Below, one piece after another: positions 29,589 to 38,210 of a stretch of 64,000 bases of DNA (positions within the stretch are counted from its first letter, which is position 1; every line of letters begins with the position of its first letter). The notes under the pieces were generated by a model that worked only from the letters and a program-made list of their open reading frames with translations, had not been told where the DNA came from and did not search any database. The DNA is from Roseomonas nitratireducens (GTDB lineage Bacteria; Pseudomonadota; Alphaproteobacteria; Acetobacterales; Acetobacteraceae), in contig NZ_JAGIYZ010000005.1 in NCBI RefSeq assembly GCF_017813355.1, positions 1 through 64,000 on the forward strand, in the 5' to 3' direction. Position numbers and translations under genes: made by a program.

Positions 29589-31423
29589 CACGCCTCCGCG
29601 GCATCCTCGTCGAAAAGCTCGGCGAGCTTCTTCATCATGGTGCCGCCCAGCTCCTCGGCGTCCACGATGGTCACGGCGCGGCGGTAGTAGCGTGTCACGT
29701 CGTGGCCGATGCCGATGGCGATCAGCTCCACCTGGTTCCGGTTCTCGATCTCGTGGATCACGCGCCGAAGGTGGCGTTCCAGGTAGTTGCCGGGGTTCAC
29801 CGACAGCGTCGAATCATCCACCGGCGCGCCGTCGCTTATCACCATCAGGATGCGCCGGTGCTCGGGCCGCGGCAGCAGCCGCTTGTAGGCCCATTCCAGC
29901 GCCTCCCCGTCGATGTTCTCCTTCAGCAGCCCCTCGCGCAGCATTAGCCCGAGGTTCTTGCGCGCCCGCCGCCAGGGCGCGTCGGCCGCCTTGTAGACCA
30001 CGTGGCGAAGGTCGTTCAGCCGGCCCGGGTTGCGCGGCTTGCCTTCCTGCACCCAGCGTTCGCGCGACTGCCCGCCCTTCCAGGCGCGCGTCGTGAAGCC
30101 GAGGATCTCCACCTTCACCGAGCAGCGTTCCAGCGTGCGCGCGAGGATGTCGCAGCACATCGCCGCGACCGAGATCGGCCGTCCGCGCATCGAGCCCGAA
30201 TTGTCGATCAGCAGCGAGACGACGGTGTCGCGGAAATCGGTGTCGCGTTCGCGCTTGTAGGACAGCGCGTGCATCGGGTTGGTCACGACGCGCGTCAGCC
30301 GCGCGGCGTCGAGGATGCCTTCCTCGAGGTCGAACTCCCAGGCGCGCTGCTGCTGCGCGAGCAGCCGCCGCTGCAGCCGGTTGGCGAGCTTGGAGACGAC
30401 GCCCTGCAGATGGTTCAGCTGCTGGTCGAGCTGCTGGCGCAGCCGGTTCAGCTCGTCCGGGTCGCAGAGATCCTCGGCCGAGACCACCTCGTCGAACTGC
30501 GTCGTGAAGGCGTGGTAGCGCGTGGTGTCGTCGACCTGCGGCACCTCGCGGCGCTGCTGCGGGCCGCCGGGCTTGTCGTCGCCATCGGCGGCGGCGCCGT
30601 CCTCCTCGGTCTCCTCGCCTTCCTCGTCGGACGCCTCGCCCTGCATCTGCTCGGGCTGGGCGCCGAGCATCTGGTCCTCCTGCTCGGAGGAGGACTGGCC
30701 TTCGCCGGATTGGTCCTGCTGGGGGCTGCTCTCGCCGCCTTCCTCGCCTTCCTCGTCCTGCTGCTCGCTCTCGGCCTCGACTTCCGCCTCGGCCAGGTCG
30801 AGCGCGGTCAGCAGCTTGCGCGCGGCGCGCGCATAGGCCGCCTGGTCGTCGGCGCTGCTGGCCATCTCGGCCAGCGCCTCGTCGGCCTTCTCGCCCAGCG
30901 TGTCGCGCCACAGCTCGAGCACGCGGTGCGCGATCTCGGGCGCCGGCTGGCCGGTCAGCCGTTCGCGCGCGATCAGGCCGAGTGCGGCGGGCAGCGGCAG
31001 CTGGTCCTTCCGCGTCATGCGGTCGTAGCCCTCGGCCTCGCATTCCTCGGCAAGCTTGGCGCGCAGGTTGGCCGCGACGCCCGCCATGTGCTTCGAGCCG
31101 ACGGTCTCGACCCGCACCTGCTCCAGCGCGTCGAAGACCTCCCGCGCCTCCCGGCGGCCGGGGATGCGGGATGCGTGCAGCGATTCGTCGTGGTGGCGCA
31201 GCCGCAGCGCGGCGGCGTCGGCCGCGCCGCGCAGCTTCGCCATCTCGGCCGGCGGCAGGGCCCGCGTCGGCAGCGGCAGGCGCACGCGCTTGCCGGCGAC
31301 GCCGGAGGGGCCGGGCTGGAAGGCCACCTGCACCTCGGGGTCCGCATGCGCGATCGCCCGCAGCGCGCCCGCCGTGGCGCGCTTGAACTCTTCCTGCCGC
31401 GTCAGGTCCTGCTTGCCGGACAT
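29549..31423 (-). CDS. cobT: Aerobic cobaltochelatase subunit CobT
   Basis: Large AAA-partner subunit of the ATP-dependent cobalt chelatase that inserts cobalt into hydrogenobyrinate a,c-diamide. The 624-residue protein has an N-terminal helical domain with [13 protein letters not shown], a long Glu/Gln/Asp-rich linker (about 215-300), and a C-terminal von Willebrand A domain whose MIDAS motif is DNSGS (about 406-410). [30 protein letters not shown] and GIGHDV complete it. cobS lies 151 bases upstream with a hairpin between. cobN is not in the window. Confidence 0.96.
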   Translation of the reverse strand: MSGKQDLTRQEEFKRATAGALRAIAHADPEVQVAFQPGPSGVAGKRVRLPLPTRALPPAEMAKLRGAADAAALRLRHHDESLHASRIPGRREAREVFDALEQVRVETVGSKHMAGVAANLRAKLAEECEAEGYDRMTRKDQLPLPAALGLIARERLTGQPAPEIAHRVLELWRDTLGEKADEALAEMASSADDQAAYARAARKLLTALDLAEAEVEAESEQQDEEGEEGGESSPQQDQSGEGQSSSEQEDQMLGAQPEQMQGEASDEEGEETEEDGAAADGDDKPGGPQQRREVPQVDDTTRYHAFTTQFDEVVSAEDLCDPDELNRLRQQLDQQLNHLQGVVSKLANRLQRRLLAQQQRAWEFDLEEGILDAARLTRVVTNPMHALSYKRERDTDFRDTVVSLLIDNSGSMRGRPISVAAMCCDILARTLERCSVKVEILGFTTRAWKGGQSRERWVQEGKPRNPGRLNDLRHVVYKAADAPWRRARKNLGLMLREGLLKENIDGEALEWAYKRLLPRPEHRRILMVISDGAPVDDSTLSVNPGNYLERHLRRVIHEIENRNQVELIAIGIGHDVTRYYRRAVTIVDAEELGGTMMKKLAELFDEDAAEAWQRAAAERGPVLV

Positions 31424-31537
31424 CGTGTTCGCCTCCGCTTCGCTGCGGCGGGGCCGGCCTGATTCAGACTTCGCTCCTCGCGCCTGCGGCGCTGCGGGGC
31501 TTCGTCGTCAGGGCGGCCGTCTGCGTTACCGCGTGGT

Positions 31538-31561
31538 CACGGGCGGGGTGCCCCGCCCGTG
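31538..31561 (-). terminator. Strong hairpin between cobS and cobT
   Basis: Perfect 10-bp stem (CACGGGCGGG/CCCGCCCGTG) with a 4-base loop, 14 bases after the cobS stop on the minus strand and not followed by a T-tract. It may set the CobS:CobT ratio by partial termination or protect the cobS mRNA end. Confidence 0.5.
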
Positions 31562-31574
31562 CGAGCCCGGCCCT

Positions 31575-32579
31575 TCAGCCCGCCTTCTTCATGAGACCCG
31601 TCGGGATCTCCTCGTTGAAGCAGCGCTGGTAGTATTCGGCCACCGTGCTGCGTTCCGCCTCGTCGCACTTGTTGAGGAAGGTGAGCCGGAAGGCGAAGCC
31701 GACATCGCCGAAGATGCGCGCGTTCTCGGCCCAGGTGATGACGGTGCGCGGCGACATGACGGTCGAGATGTCGCCCGCGATGAAGCCCGCGCGCGTCAGG
31801 TCGGCGAGTGCCACCATCGCCTCGACCTGCTTGCGCGCCTTGGCGTCGCCCTCCATCGCCATCTTGGCGAGGACGATGTCCGTCTCCTGCTTGTGCGGCA
31901 GGTAGTTCAGCGTCGCCACGATCGACCAGCGGTCCATCTGGCCCTGGTTGATCTGCTGCGTGCCGTGATAGAGGCCGGTCGTGTCGCCCAGGCCGACCGT
32001 GTTGGCGGTCGCGAAAAGGCGGAAGTTCGGGTTCGGCCGGATCACCTTGTTCTGGTCGAGCAGGGTGAGCTTGCCCTCGACCTCCAGCACGCGCTGGATC
32101 ACGAACATCACGTCCGGGCGGCCGGCGTCGTATTCGTCGAACACCAGCGCGCAGGGGTGCTGCAGCGCCCAGGGGAGGATGCCCTCGCGGAACTCCGTCA
32201 CCTGCTTGCCGTCCTTGAGGACGATCGCGTCCTTGCCGATCAGGTCGATGCGGCTGATGTGGCTGTCGAGGTTGACGCGGATGCAGGGCCAGTTGAGCCG
32301 CGCGGCCACCTGCTCGATATGCGTCGACTTGCCGGTGCCGTGGTAGCCCTGGATCATGACGCGCCGGTTGAAGGCGAAGCCCGCGAGGATGGCGAGCGTC
32401 GTCTCCTTGTCGAAGCGGTAGGTGTGGTCGATCTCGGGCACGTGCTCCGTGCGGATCGAGAAGGCCGGCACATCCATGTCGACGTCGACGCCGAAGACCT
32501 CGCGCGCCTTGACGGTGATGTCGGGGGAGTCGATCGCGGAGGTGGGGCGAATGTCGGCGATCTGTGCGACCTTGTTCAT
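31575..32579 (-). CDS. cobS: Aerobic cobaltochelatase subunit CobS
   Basis: AAA+ ATPase of the cobalt chelatase, 334 residues. Walker A GYHGTGKS is at about 78-85, Walker B VFDEYDAG at about 145, sensor-1 [17 protein letters not shown] near 190, and the family N-terminus [21 protein letters not shown]. It assembles as a hexamer with CobT to drive the CobN subunit. Its order behind a J-domain gene is a familiar alphaproteobacterial arrangement. I saw no cobalamin riboswitch upstream. Confidence 0.97.
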   Translation of the reverse strand: MNKVAQIADIRPTSAIDSPDITVKAREVFGVDVDMDVPAFSIRTEHVPEIDHTYRFDKETTLAILAGFAFNRRVMIQGYHGTGKSTHIEQVAARLNWPCIRVNLDSHISRIDLIGKDAIVLKDGKQVTEFREGILPWALQHPCALVFDEYDAGRPDVMFVIQRVLEVEGKLTLLDQNKVIRPNPNFRLFATANTVGLGDTTGLYHGTQQINQGQMDRWSIVATLNYLPHKQETDIVLAKMAMEGDAKARKQVEAMVALADLTRAGFIAGDISTVMSPRTVITWAENARIFGDVGFAFRLTFLNKCDEAERSTVAEYYQRCFNEEIPTGLMKKAG

Positions 32580-32635
32580 CTCAAATCCGGTTCCGGTTCT
32601 GCTGTTGGCATACTAGGCCCGACCGCGGCGAAGGG

Positions 32636-33247
32636 CTACCCGGCGGGGGCGCCCGCGGCCTGTTCGGGCGCGCGGGCGGTGGCTGGCACGCGCCGCTTGA
32701 GCAGGCTGTAGGCGCGGTTGATGTCCTTGAGGCGTTCTTCCGCGACGCGGTCCCCGCCCGTGGCGTCCGGGTGGTAGCGCTTCGCGAGTTCCTTGTAGCG
32801 CGTGCGGAGGTCGGTCTGGTCGAGCGGCCAGGTCAGGCCGAGCAGGTCGAGCGCGGCGCGGAGTTCCGGCGGGGCCTCGCTCGCCTCCCGCGCGCGGCGG
32901 CGCTGCGTCGGCGCCTCGTTGCGGAGGATGCCGAGCGGGTCGCGCAGCAGGTCGGCCTCGAAGCGGCTGGCGCCGCCGAGCCGCCCGAGCGGCCAGGACG
33001 GGCGCTGCCAGGCTGTGTCCGACCGAAGCGCCGCCTCGATCTCGGACGGGCCCATGCCCTTGTAGTAGTCCCAGGACGCGTTGTAGGCGCGGACATGCGG
33101 CAGGCAGAACCAAAGGAAGCCCGACAGGGTGCGGTCGCGCGGCGCACGGAACAGGCCGGGTTCCGCGCAGCCGGAATGCTCGCAGCGGCGGGGCGGTTCG
33201 CCGGCGTCGTCATTTACCGGCACGGCCTTGCTGCCAGGACGGGGCAT
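32636..33247 (-). CDS. J-domain (DnaJ-class) protein with Cys motif
   Basis: Probable DnaK co-chaperone of 203 residues. The J domain is C-terminal, from about 134 (LDLLGLTWPLDQTDLRTRYKELAKRYHPD), with the HPD tripeptide at 159-161 and INRAYSLLKR in helix IV. The N-terminal part has CEHSGCAEPG and FCLPHVRAYN, a CxxxxC...CxxH set that could bind zinc. I start at ATG 33247; the frame is open upstream, but the extra residues look non-coding. It is divergent from the BolA-like gene (86 bases between) and upstream of cobS. Confidence 0.85.
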   Translation of the reverse strand: MPRPGSKAVPVNDDAGEPPRRCEHSGCAEPGLFRAPRDRTLSGFLWFCLPHVRAYNASWDYYKGMGPSEIEAALRSDTAWQRPSWPLGRLGGASRFEADLLRDPLGILRNEAPTQRRRAREASEAPPELRAALDLLGLTWPLDQTDLRTRYKELAKRYHPDATGGDRVAEERLKDINRAYSLLKRRVPATARAPEQAAGAPAG

Positions 33248-33333
33248 CCGCTTCTTATGGGCGGGCACCGCCCGCGCCGCAAGGCGCCGCAGGAAACACG
33301 ACACGCAACCCCTGACCGAGATACAGGCCAAAC

Positions 33334-33618
33334 ATGACGTCCCGAGCCGACCGCATCCGCGCCGCCATCGAGGCCGCCTTCCCCCCGGCCGAGGTCGCCG
33401 TGACGGACGACAGCCACCGCCATGCCGGCCATGCCGGCGCGCGCCCGGAAGGGGAGACCCACTACAGCGTCCGCGTCGTCTCCCCGGCCTTCGCCGGGCA
33501 GTCGCGCGTCGCGCGGTCGCGCGCGGTGCATGCCGTGCTGGCGGCGGAATTCTCGGGCGGGCTGCATGCGCTGTCGCTCCGCCTGCTCGCGCCGGGCGAA
33601 GGCGAGGCCGCTCAGTAG
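33334..33618 (+). CDS. BolA family protein
   Basis: This is a 94-residue BolA/IbaG-fold protein. It has the IRAAIEAAFPPAEVAVTDDS strand and the family SHRHAGHAG loop, whose His residues help ligate a [2Fe-2S] cluster with monothiol glutaredoxin, followed by HYSVRVVSPAFAGQSRVARSRAVHAVL (by parts), the class's helix-turn region. Likely role: iron-sulfur trafficking or morphology-related regulation. It faces away from the J-domain gene and its 3' end overlaps the next minus-strand gene by 7 bases. Confidence 0.92.
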   Translation: MTSRADRIRAAIEAAFPPAEVAVTDDSHRHAGHAGARPEGETHYSVRVVSPAFAGQSRVARSRAVHAVLAAEFSGGLHALSLRLLAPGEGEAAQ

Positions 33619-33983
33619 GAGAAGGGCACGCGCAGCCGGGCGCCGGGCGCCGGGTTGCGCAGCAGCCGGTCCTCCCGCGCCTGCAGCCCTTCGCGCTGCG
33701 CCGTGGCGCCGGGGCGGGGATCGTTCGGGTCGATCAGCGCCGGGTCCAAGCGCGCCGTCGGGCGATCCGCGCGGCGGGGGCCTTCAAACTCGCGGTCGGG
33801 CACCGGGGCGGGGTCGCCGGGGCGCGGCGCGGCCACCTGCGGTTCGGGCGGCGCGGCGGGGCGGGTGGCGCGCCGGCGCGCGCGCTGCTGTTGCTGCTGC
33901 GGGCGCGCCTGGCGCTGCTGCGCCGCGGCCGGCGTCGCGGCCAGGAGAAGGGCGGCGAGGATCAGCCCGCGCCGCCCCGTCAC
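33612..33983 (-). CDS. Small secreted protein of unknown function
   Basis: The 123-residue product has a signal peptide (LILAALLLAATPAAAQ) and a low-complexity mature region: a Gln/Arg stretch, an Ala/Pro-rich part, then a less biased C-terminus RLDPALIDPNDPRPGATAQREG ending RLRVPFSY. No catalytic motif is seen. Its ATG overlaps the stop of the Nudix gene (ATGA), so the two are co-translated. I do not recognise a family. Confidence 0.65.
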   Translation of the reverse strand: MTGRRGLILAALLLAATPAAAQQRQARPQQQQQRARRRATRPAAPPEPQVAAPRPGDPAPVPDREFEGPRRADRPTARLDPALIDPNDPRPGATAQREGLQAREDRLLRNPAPGARLRVPFSY

Positions 33984-34516
33984 GGCACGGCCCCGGTGAG
34001 CGGGCGCGTGCCCCGCGGATCCTCGGGCGGGTTCAGCGCGACGGCGCCCGGCGCGCCATCCCGCCAGGCGCGCAGCGCCCAGCGGACGGACGGGAAGGCC
34101 AGGTCGTCCCAGGGGATATCGTCCCAGGCGAAGGGGCGCACCTCGAGGCTCTCGGGACCGGCCTCGAAGCCCGGCTGCTCGAAGCGGGCACGAAAGATCA
34201 CCTGCACTTGGCCGAGGCGGGCGATGGAATAGACGGCGAGCACGCCTTCGAGGGCGATGCGCGCGCGCGCTTCCTCCCAGGCTTCGCGGCGCGCGCCTTC
34301 CTCGACCGTCTCGCCCATTTCCATGTAGCCGGCGGGGATGGTCCAGAAGCCGGAGCGCGGCTCGATGGCGCGGCGGCAGAGCAGGACGGTGTCGCCATCC
34401 GCGACGATGGAGCCGACGACGACCTTCGGATTCTCATAGGCGACGTGCCCGCAATCGGGGCACATCAGGCGTTCGCGGTCGTCGCCTTCGGGAATGCGCC
34501 GGACGAAACGGGACAT
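33980..34516 (-). CDS. Nudix hydrolase with N-terminal CxxC
   Basis: This is a 178-residue pyrophosphohydrolase. The full Nudix box GYMEMGETVEEGARREAWEEA (by parts: GYMEMGE and REAWEEA) begins near residue 67, providing the Mg-binding Glu residues. Upstream CPDCGH (19-24) is a partial zinc ribbon like that preceding the domain in NudC-like and ADP-ribose hydrolases. The substrate is not deducible. ATG 34516 is preferred over the longer frame. It is followed by a coupled secreted protein. Confidence 0.88.
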   Translation of the reverse strand: MSRFVRRIPEGDDRERLMCPDCGHVAYENPKVVVGSIVADGDTVLLCRRAIEPRSGFWTIPAGYMEMGETVEEGARREAWEEARARIALEGVLAVYSIARLGQVQVIFRARFEQPGFEAGPESLEVRPFAWDDIPWDDLAFPSVRWALRAWRDGAPGAVALNPPEDPRGTRPLTGAVP

Positions 34517-34568
34517 GCCCGCAAGATGGGCTTGCGGGTGCCTCCCGCGCAAGCGGGTGTGCGGTGCC

Positions 34569-34787
34569 CTAGACGCGAAGGTCGAGCAGCGAGCCCCGCG
34601 GCAGGGACTGGCCGGCCGGCAGGGCGCCGGCGGGGGGGACGGCCTCGAGGATCCGCTGCGGCGCCGGGCTGGCGGCGCGACCGGCGGCTTCGGGGCGCTC
34701 GGGCCCGCGCACCTGCTGGATGCCGGCGCTGCGGGTGACCTCCTGCGTGAAGGCGGCGAGGGAGTTGAGGCTGATCATGCGCAGCAT
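34569..34787 (-). CDS. Small conserved-looking protein, unknown function
   Basis: Frame of 72 codons (ATG 34787; ATG 34778 also possible). The ends look constrained: MISLNSLAAFTQEVTRSAG at the start and SLPRGSLLDLRV at the end, with a variable Pro/Ala middle. No signal peptide or membrane helix. It stands alone between the Nudix gene and pgk. It could be a real small protein of the lineage, but only comparison would show that. Confidence 0.5.
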   Translation of the reverse strand: MLRMISLNSLAAFTQEVTRSAGIQQVRGPERPEAAGRAASPAPQRILEAVPPAGALPAGQSLPRGSLLDLRV

Positions 34788-34925
34788 TGTCCAGCCAAGA
34801 CGTGAAGAATGGCTTAACCCGACCGAGGAACGGCCTGTGCGGGCGACGGGACGGGCGGCACTGATGCGCATGGGCACAGAATGCGCCCAGGTCGCGTTAA
34901 CCTTCCAGCAACTTTTGATTGCAGA

Positions 34926-34942
34926 CCGGGCAAATCGCCCGG
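34926..34942 (-). terminator. Hairpin after pgk
   Basis: CCGGGC-AAATC-GCCCGG, a 6-bp GC stem eight bases past the pgk stop on the minus strand; on that strand TGCAATCAAAAG follows. Terminator-like without a proper T-run. Confidence 0.45.
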
Positions 34943-34950
34943 CCGCGCCC

Positions 34951-36144
34951 CTAGCCGGCCGAAAGCGCCGCCACGCCGGGCAGCGTCTTGCCCTCGAGCC
35001 ATTCCAGGAAGGCCCCGCCGGCGGAGGACACGTAGGTCATGCGTTCGGCCACCCCCGCATGGCGCAGCGCGGCCACCGTATCCCCGCCGCCGCCGATCGA
35101 CTTCAGCGCCCCGGATTGGGTCAGGGAGGCGACGATCTGCGCCACCCCCACCGTCGCCGCGTCGAAGGGCGGGGTTTCGAAGGCGCCGAGCGGGCCGTTC
35201 CAGACCAGCGTCGAGGCCGAGCGCAGCCGCGCCTCGATCGCCTGTTCCGTCGCCGGGCCGACATCGAGCGCCATGCTGTCCGCCGGCACGGAGCCGACGC
35301 CCACGGTCCGCGTCGGCGGGTTGGGGGCGAACTGCTCGGCGACAACCAGGTCGGTCGGCAGCAGGATCTCGCAATTGGCGGCCTTGGCACCGTCCAGGAT
35401 CGCGCGGGCGGTGTCGTGCATCTCCGCTTCCTGCAGCGACTTCCCCATGGCGTGGCCCTGGGCGGCGAGGAAGGTGTTCGCCATGGCGCCGCCGATCACC
35501 AGCACATCGACCTTCTTCGAGAGGTTCCCGAGCAGGTCGAGCTTGGTCGAGACCTTTGCCCCCCCGACGATGGCCACCACCGGCCGCGCGGGATTGCCCA
35601 GCGCGGCGTCGAGGGCCTTCAGCTCGACCTCCATCAGCCGCCCGGCATAGGAGGGCAGGAGATGGGCCACGCCCTCGGTGCTCGCATGGGCGCGGTGGGC
35701 GGCGGAAAAGGCGTCGTTGACGAAGGCATCGGCGAGCTTCGCGAGCGCCGCGGCCATGGCCGGGTCGTTCTTCTCCTCCCCGGCGTGGTAGCGCGTGTTC
35801 TCCAGCAGCAGGACATCGCCGTCGGCCAGCGCGGCGACGGCGGCCTCGGCCTCCGGCCCGATGCAGTCATCGGCCCAGGCGACGGGACGCTTCAGCGCCG
35901 CCGCCAGCGCTTCCTGCAGCGGCTTGAGCGACATTTCCGCCACGCGCTTGCCCTTGGGCCGGTCGAAATGGCTGCAGACGACGACGCGCCCGCCATGGGA
36001 GGCGAGCTCGGCGATGGTGGGGCAGAGCCGCTCGATCCGCGTGCGGTCCGTGATGCGCCCGTCCTTCACCGGCACGTTGAGGTCGGCGCGCAGCAGGATG
36101 CGCTTGCCCTTGGCGTCCAGCGCATCGATGGTTCGGTAGGTCAT
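34951..36144 (-). CDS. pgk: Phosphoglycerate kinase
   Basis: Transfers phosphate between 1,3-bisphosphoglycerate and ADP, 397 residues. Landmarks: [74 protein letters not shown], and the nucleotide-binding [10 protein letters not shown] near the C-terminus. It follows gap and tkt in the same orientation, but a plus-strand gene lies between. With only 28 bases to that divergent start, its own promoter must lie inside the neighbour, or it is read through from gap. Confidence 0.97.
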   Translation of the reverse strand: MTYRTIDALDAKGKRILLRADLNVPVKDGRITDRTRIERLCPTIAELASHGGRVVVCSHFDRPKGKRVAEMSLKPLQEALAAALKRPVAWADDCIGPEAEAAVAALADGDVLLLENTRYHAGEEKNDPAMAAALAKLADAFVNDAFSAAHRAHASTEGVAHLLPSYAGRLMEVELKALDAALGNPARPVVAIVGGAKVSTKLDLLGNLSKKVDVLVIGGAMANTFLAAQGHAMGKSLQEAEMHDTARAILDGAKAANCEILLPTDLVVAEQFAPNPPTRTVGVGSVPADSMALDVGPATEQAIEARLRSASTLVWNGPLGAFETPPFDAATVGVAQIVASLTQSGALKSIGGGGDTVAALRHAGVAERMTYVSSAGGAFLEWLEGKTLPGVAALSAG

Positions 36145-36172
36145 CGCGTCGTGGTTCCGGGAGAGGGTTGGA

Positions 36173-36559
36173 ATGGTCCGGTGGGTCGCGGCTTTGGTCC
36201 TGTTCCCGCTCCTAGCATCCGCGCAGGAGGCCTTCCAGTTGCCCTCGGGCAATATCCACTGCGCGGTGTGGGACGGGACGATCCGCTGCGACGTGCTGAA
36301 CTACACCTACCGCCCGCCGCGGCGGCCGGCGGGTTGCGACCTCGACTATGGCGGGGCGGTGGAACTTGCCCCGCGGGGCCAGGCGCGGCTGATCTGCCAT
36401 GGCGACACGGTGGCGAACCCGATGGCGCCGGTGCTGGGCTATGGCCAGGCTTGGCAGGGGCGGGGGATGAGCTGCGTCGGCTCCCAGGCCGGGCTGCGCT
36501 GCCAGAACGCGGAAGGCCGCGGCTTCGAGATGGCGCGGGCGCGGCTGAGCTTCTTCTGA
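36173..36559 (+). CDS. Small secreted Cys-rich protein (DUF6636-like)
   Basis: Exported protein of 128 residues with a signal peptide ending ASAQ. The mature part opens [20 protein letters not shown] and has paired cysteines (six in all, including CDVL, GCDL, LICHGD, SCVG and LRCQN), pointing to disulfides in the periplasm. The F-x-x-PSGNI-x-C opening is characteristic of DUF6636 proteins of unknown role. A GGGAGAGGG ribosome site precedes the ATG. It is wedged antisense between gap/flavin reductase and pgk. Confidence 0.72.
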   Translation: MVRWVAALVLFPLLASAQEAFQLPSGNIHCAVWDGTIRCDVLNYTYRPPRRPAGCDLDYGGAVELAPRGQARLICHGDTVANPMAPVLGYGQAWQGRGMSCVGSQAGLRCQNAEGRGFEMARARLSFF

Positions 36560-36563
36560 CCTG

Positions 36564-37163
36564 TCACGCCTTGCCGGAGGGCAGGCGGATGACCCGCCCG
36601 TCCAGCGCGAAGGTTCCCCATCCCTGGTGGTGGATGGTCTTCGCGCCGCGCAGCGCCGGGTTCGTCCAGGCATGGACCACTTCGAGGACGAACATGCCGT
36701 AGGCGCTGACCATCCGCGTATCGACCACGCGGCATTCCAGGTTGGCGATGCAGGCGGGCAGCAGGGGCGCGGCGACGTGGCGTGCCGCGCGCGTGGCGAG
36801 GCGGAAGCGCGCGACCTTGTCGACCTCCGCCCCCGAGCAACTGCCGATGCCCACCACCGTCTTCGCCATGGCGGCGGGCGGTATGGCGATCACGCATTCC
36901 TTCGTGCGCTTCAGCGCCATGAAGGAATGGTTCCGGTTGCTGACGATGCAGGCGATCTGCGGCGGGGTGAACTCGACCATCATGTGCCAGGACATGGCCA
37001 TGACGTTCGGGATGCCGCGGTGGCTGGTGGCGAGCAGCACCACCGGCCCCGGCTCGATGAGTTGGTAGGTCCTGTCGAGCGGGGCGGATCGCAGGTGATG
37101 GGTTCCAAGGGCCTTTCGGCCCTTGGCGGCGTGGTCCGGAGGGGCGGGCCCCCTCCGGGACAT
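36564..37163 (-). CDS. Flavin reductase family (FMN-binding) protein
   Basis: Flavin-reductase-like split-barrel protein of 199 residues. Core motifs: LDRTYQLIEPGPVVLLATSH, NVMAMSWHMMVEFTPPQIACIVSNRNHSF (by parts) and ECVIAIPPAAMAKTVVGIGS. Such proteins reduce or bind FMN. The ATG at 37163 overlaps the gap stop (TGATG). The first 27 or so residues ([20 protein letters not shown] and onward) are encoded by two perfect hairpins and do not resemble the family, but no later in-frame start precedes the domain. Its partner oxygenase is not nearby. Confidence 0.8.
   Translation of the reverse strand: MSRRGPAPPDHAAKGRKALGTHHLRSAPLDRTYQLIEPGPVVLLATSHRGIPNVMAMSWHMMVEFTPPQIACIVSNRNHSFMALKRTKECVIAIPPAAMAKTVVGIGSCSGAEVDKVARFRLATRAARHVAAPLLPACIANLECRVVDTRMVSAYGMFVLEVVHAWTNPALRGAKTIHHQGWGTFALDGRVIRLPSGKA
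37105..37158 (-). terminator. Two tandem hairpins just downstream of gap, inside the next coding sequence
   Basis: On the minus strand, 4 bases after the gap stop, CCGGAGGGG/CCCCTCCGG (37136-37158, 5-base loop) is followed by CCAAGGGCC/GGCCCTTGG (37105-37126, loop of 4). Both stems are perfect 9-mers. Neither has a T-tract. Their position is that of a terminator or RNA stabiliser for gap, although the flavin reductase frame reads through them. Confidence 0.55.
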
Positions 37164-38179
37164 CACAGCGAGCCGAACAGCGCCGCCGTGTCGCTCATGC
37201 GGTTCGAGAAGCCCCACTCGTTGTCGTACCAGGACAGCACGCGCACGAGGCCGCCATCGACGACCTGGGTCTGCGTCGCGTCGAAGGTCGACGAAGCCGG
37301 GTTGTGGTTGAAGTCGATGCTGACCAGCGGCGCCGTGTTGTAGCCGAGGATGCCCTTGAGCTCCCCTTCGGCGGCCGCCTTCATCGCCGCGTTCACCGCT
37401 TCCTTCGTCACGCCGTCCTTGGCGGGCACGAAGTCGAGCGAGACGAGCGAGACGTTCGGCGTCGGGATGCGGATGGCCGTGCCGTCGAGCTTGCCCTTGA
37501 GTTCCGGCATGACGAGCCCGACCGCCTTGGCCGCGCCCGTGCTGGTCGGGATGGCGGAGACGGCGGCCGCGCGCGCGCGGTGCAGGTCCTTGTGCAGCGT
37601 GTCGACCGTGTTCTGGTCGCCGGTATAGGCGTGGATCGTCACCATGTAGCCGCGGACGATGCCGAAATTCTCGTGCAGCACCTTGGCCACGGGCGCGAGG
37701 CAGTTGGTGGTGCAGGAGGCGTTGGAGATGACCGTCATCTCCTTCGTCAGCGTCTTGTGGTTCACGCCGTAGACGATGGTCGCGTCGGCATTGTCGCCGG
37801 GGGCGGAGATGACGACCTTGCGCGCGCCCGCGGCAATCAGCGCGGAGGCCTTCTCCTTGCTCGTGAAGATGCCGGTGCATTCCATCGCGACGTCGACGCC
37901 CTGGAAGGGCACCTTGGTCGGGTCACGCTCGGCCGAGACGGTGATCGGCGCATAGGTGCGGCCGTTCGCGCTGATGATCAGCTTGTTGCCGTCGACGGCG
38001 ATCTCGCCCGGGAAGCGGCCATGCACGCTGTCGTAGCGCAGCAGGTGGGCGTTCGCCTCGACGCTGCCGAGGTCGTTGATGGCGACGCATTCCACGTCGG
38101 TGCGCCCGCTTTCGACCATCGCGCGCAGTACCAGGCGGCCGATGCGCCCGAACCCGTTGATGGCGACCTTCACTGCCAT
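37163..38179 (-). CDS. gap: Glyceraldehyde-3-phosphate dehydrogenase, type I
   Basis: NAD(P)-dependent oxidation of glyceraldehyde 3-phosphate, 338 residues. The Rossmann start [17 protein letters not shown], the active site [13 protein letters not shown] with the catalytic Cys near 152, [23 protein letters not shown] (by parts), the RVPTP-equivalent [10 protein letters not shown] and the [13 protein letters not shown]-terminal motif are all present. It lies 31 bases after tkt in the same direction, suiting a glycolytic or Calvin-type cluster, though no RuBisCO or phosphoribulokinase is present here. Confidence 0.97.
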   Translation of the reverse strand: MAVKVAINGFGRIGRLVLRAMVESGRTDVECVAINDLGSVEANAHLLRYDSVHGRFPGEIAVDGNKLIISANGRTYAPITVSAERDPTKVPFQGVDVAMECTGIFTSKEKASALIAAGARKVVISAPGDNADATIVYGVNHKTLTKEMTVISNASCTTNCLAPVAKVLHENFGIVRGYMVTIHAYTGDQNTVDTLHKDLHRARAAAVSAIPTSTGAAKAVGLVMPELKGKLDGTAIRIPTPNVSLVSLDFVPAKDGVTKEAVNAAMKAAAEGELKGILGYNTAPLVSIDFNHNPASSTFDATQTQVVDGGLVRVLSWYDNEWGFSNRMSDTAALFGSL

Positions 38180-38210
38180 AGTCGTTGGTTCCTTCCCCTG
38201 GATGGTGCGT

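Noticed and set aside
32580-32650. Possible cobalamin riboswitch before cobS
   Set aside because: The gap is only 56 bases and contains no B12-box sequence.
33850-33930. Gln/Arg codon run in the small secreted protein as a possible expandable repeat
   Set aside because: The run is short and irregular (mixed CAG/CAA and CGC codons in the coding strand) and fits ordinary low complexity.
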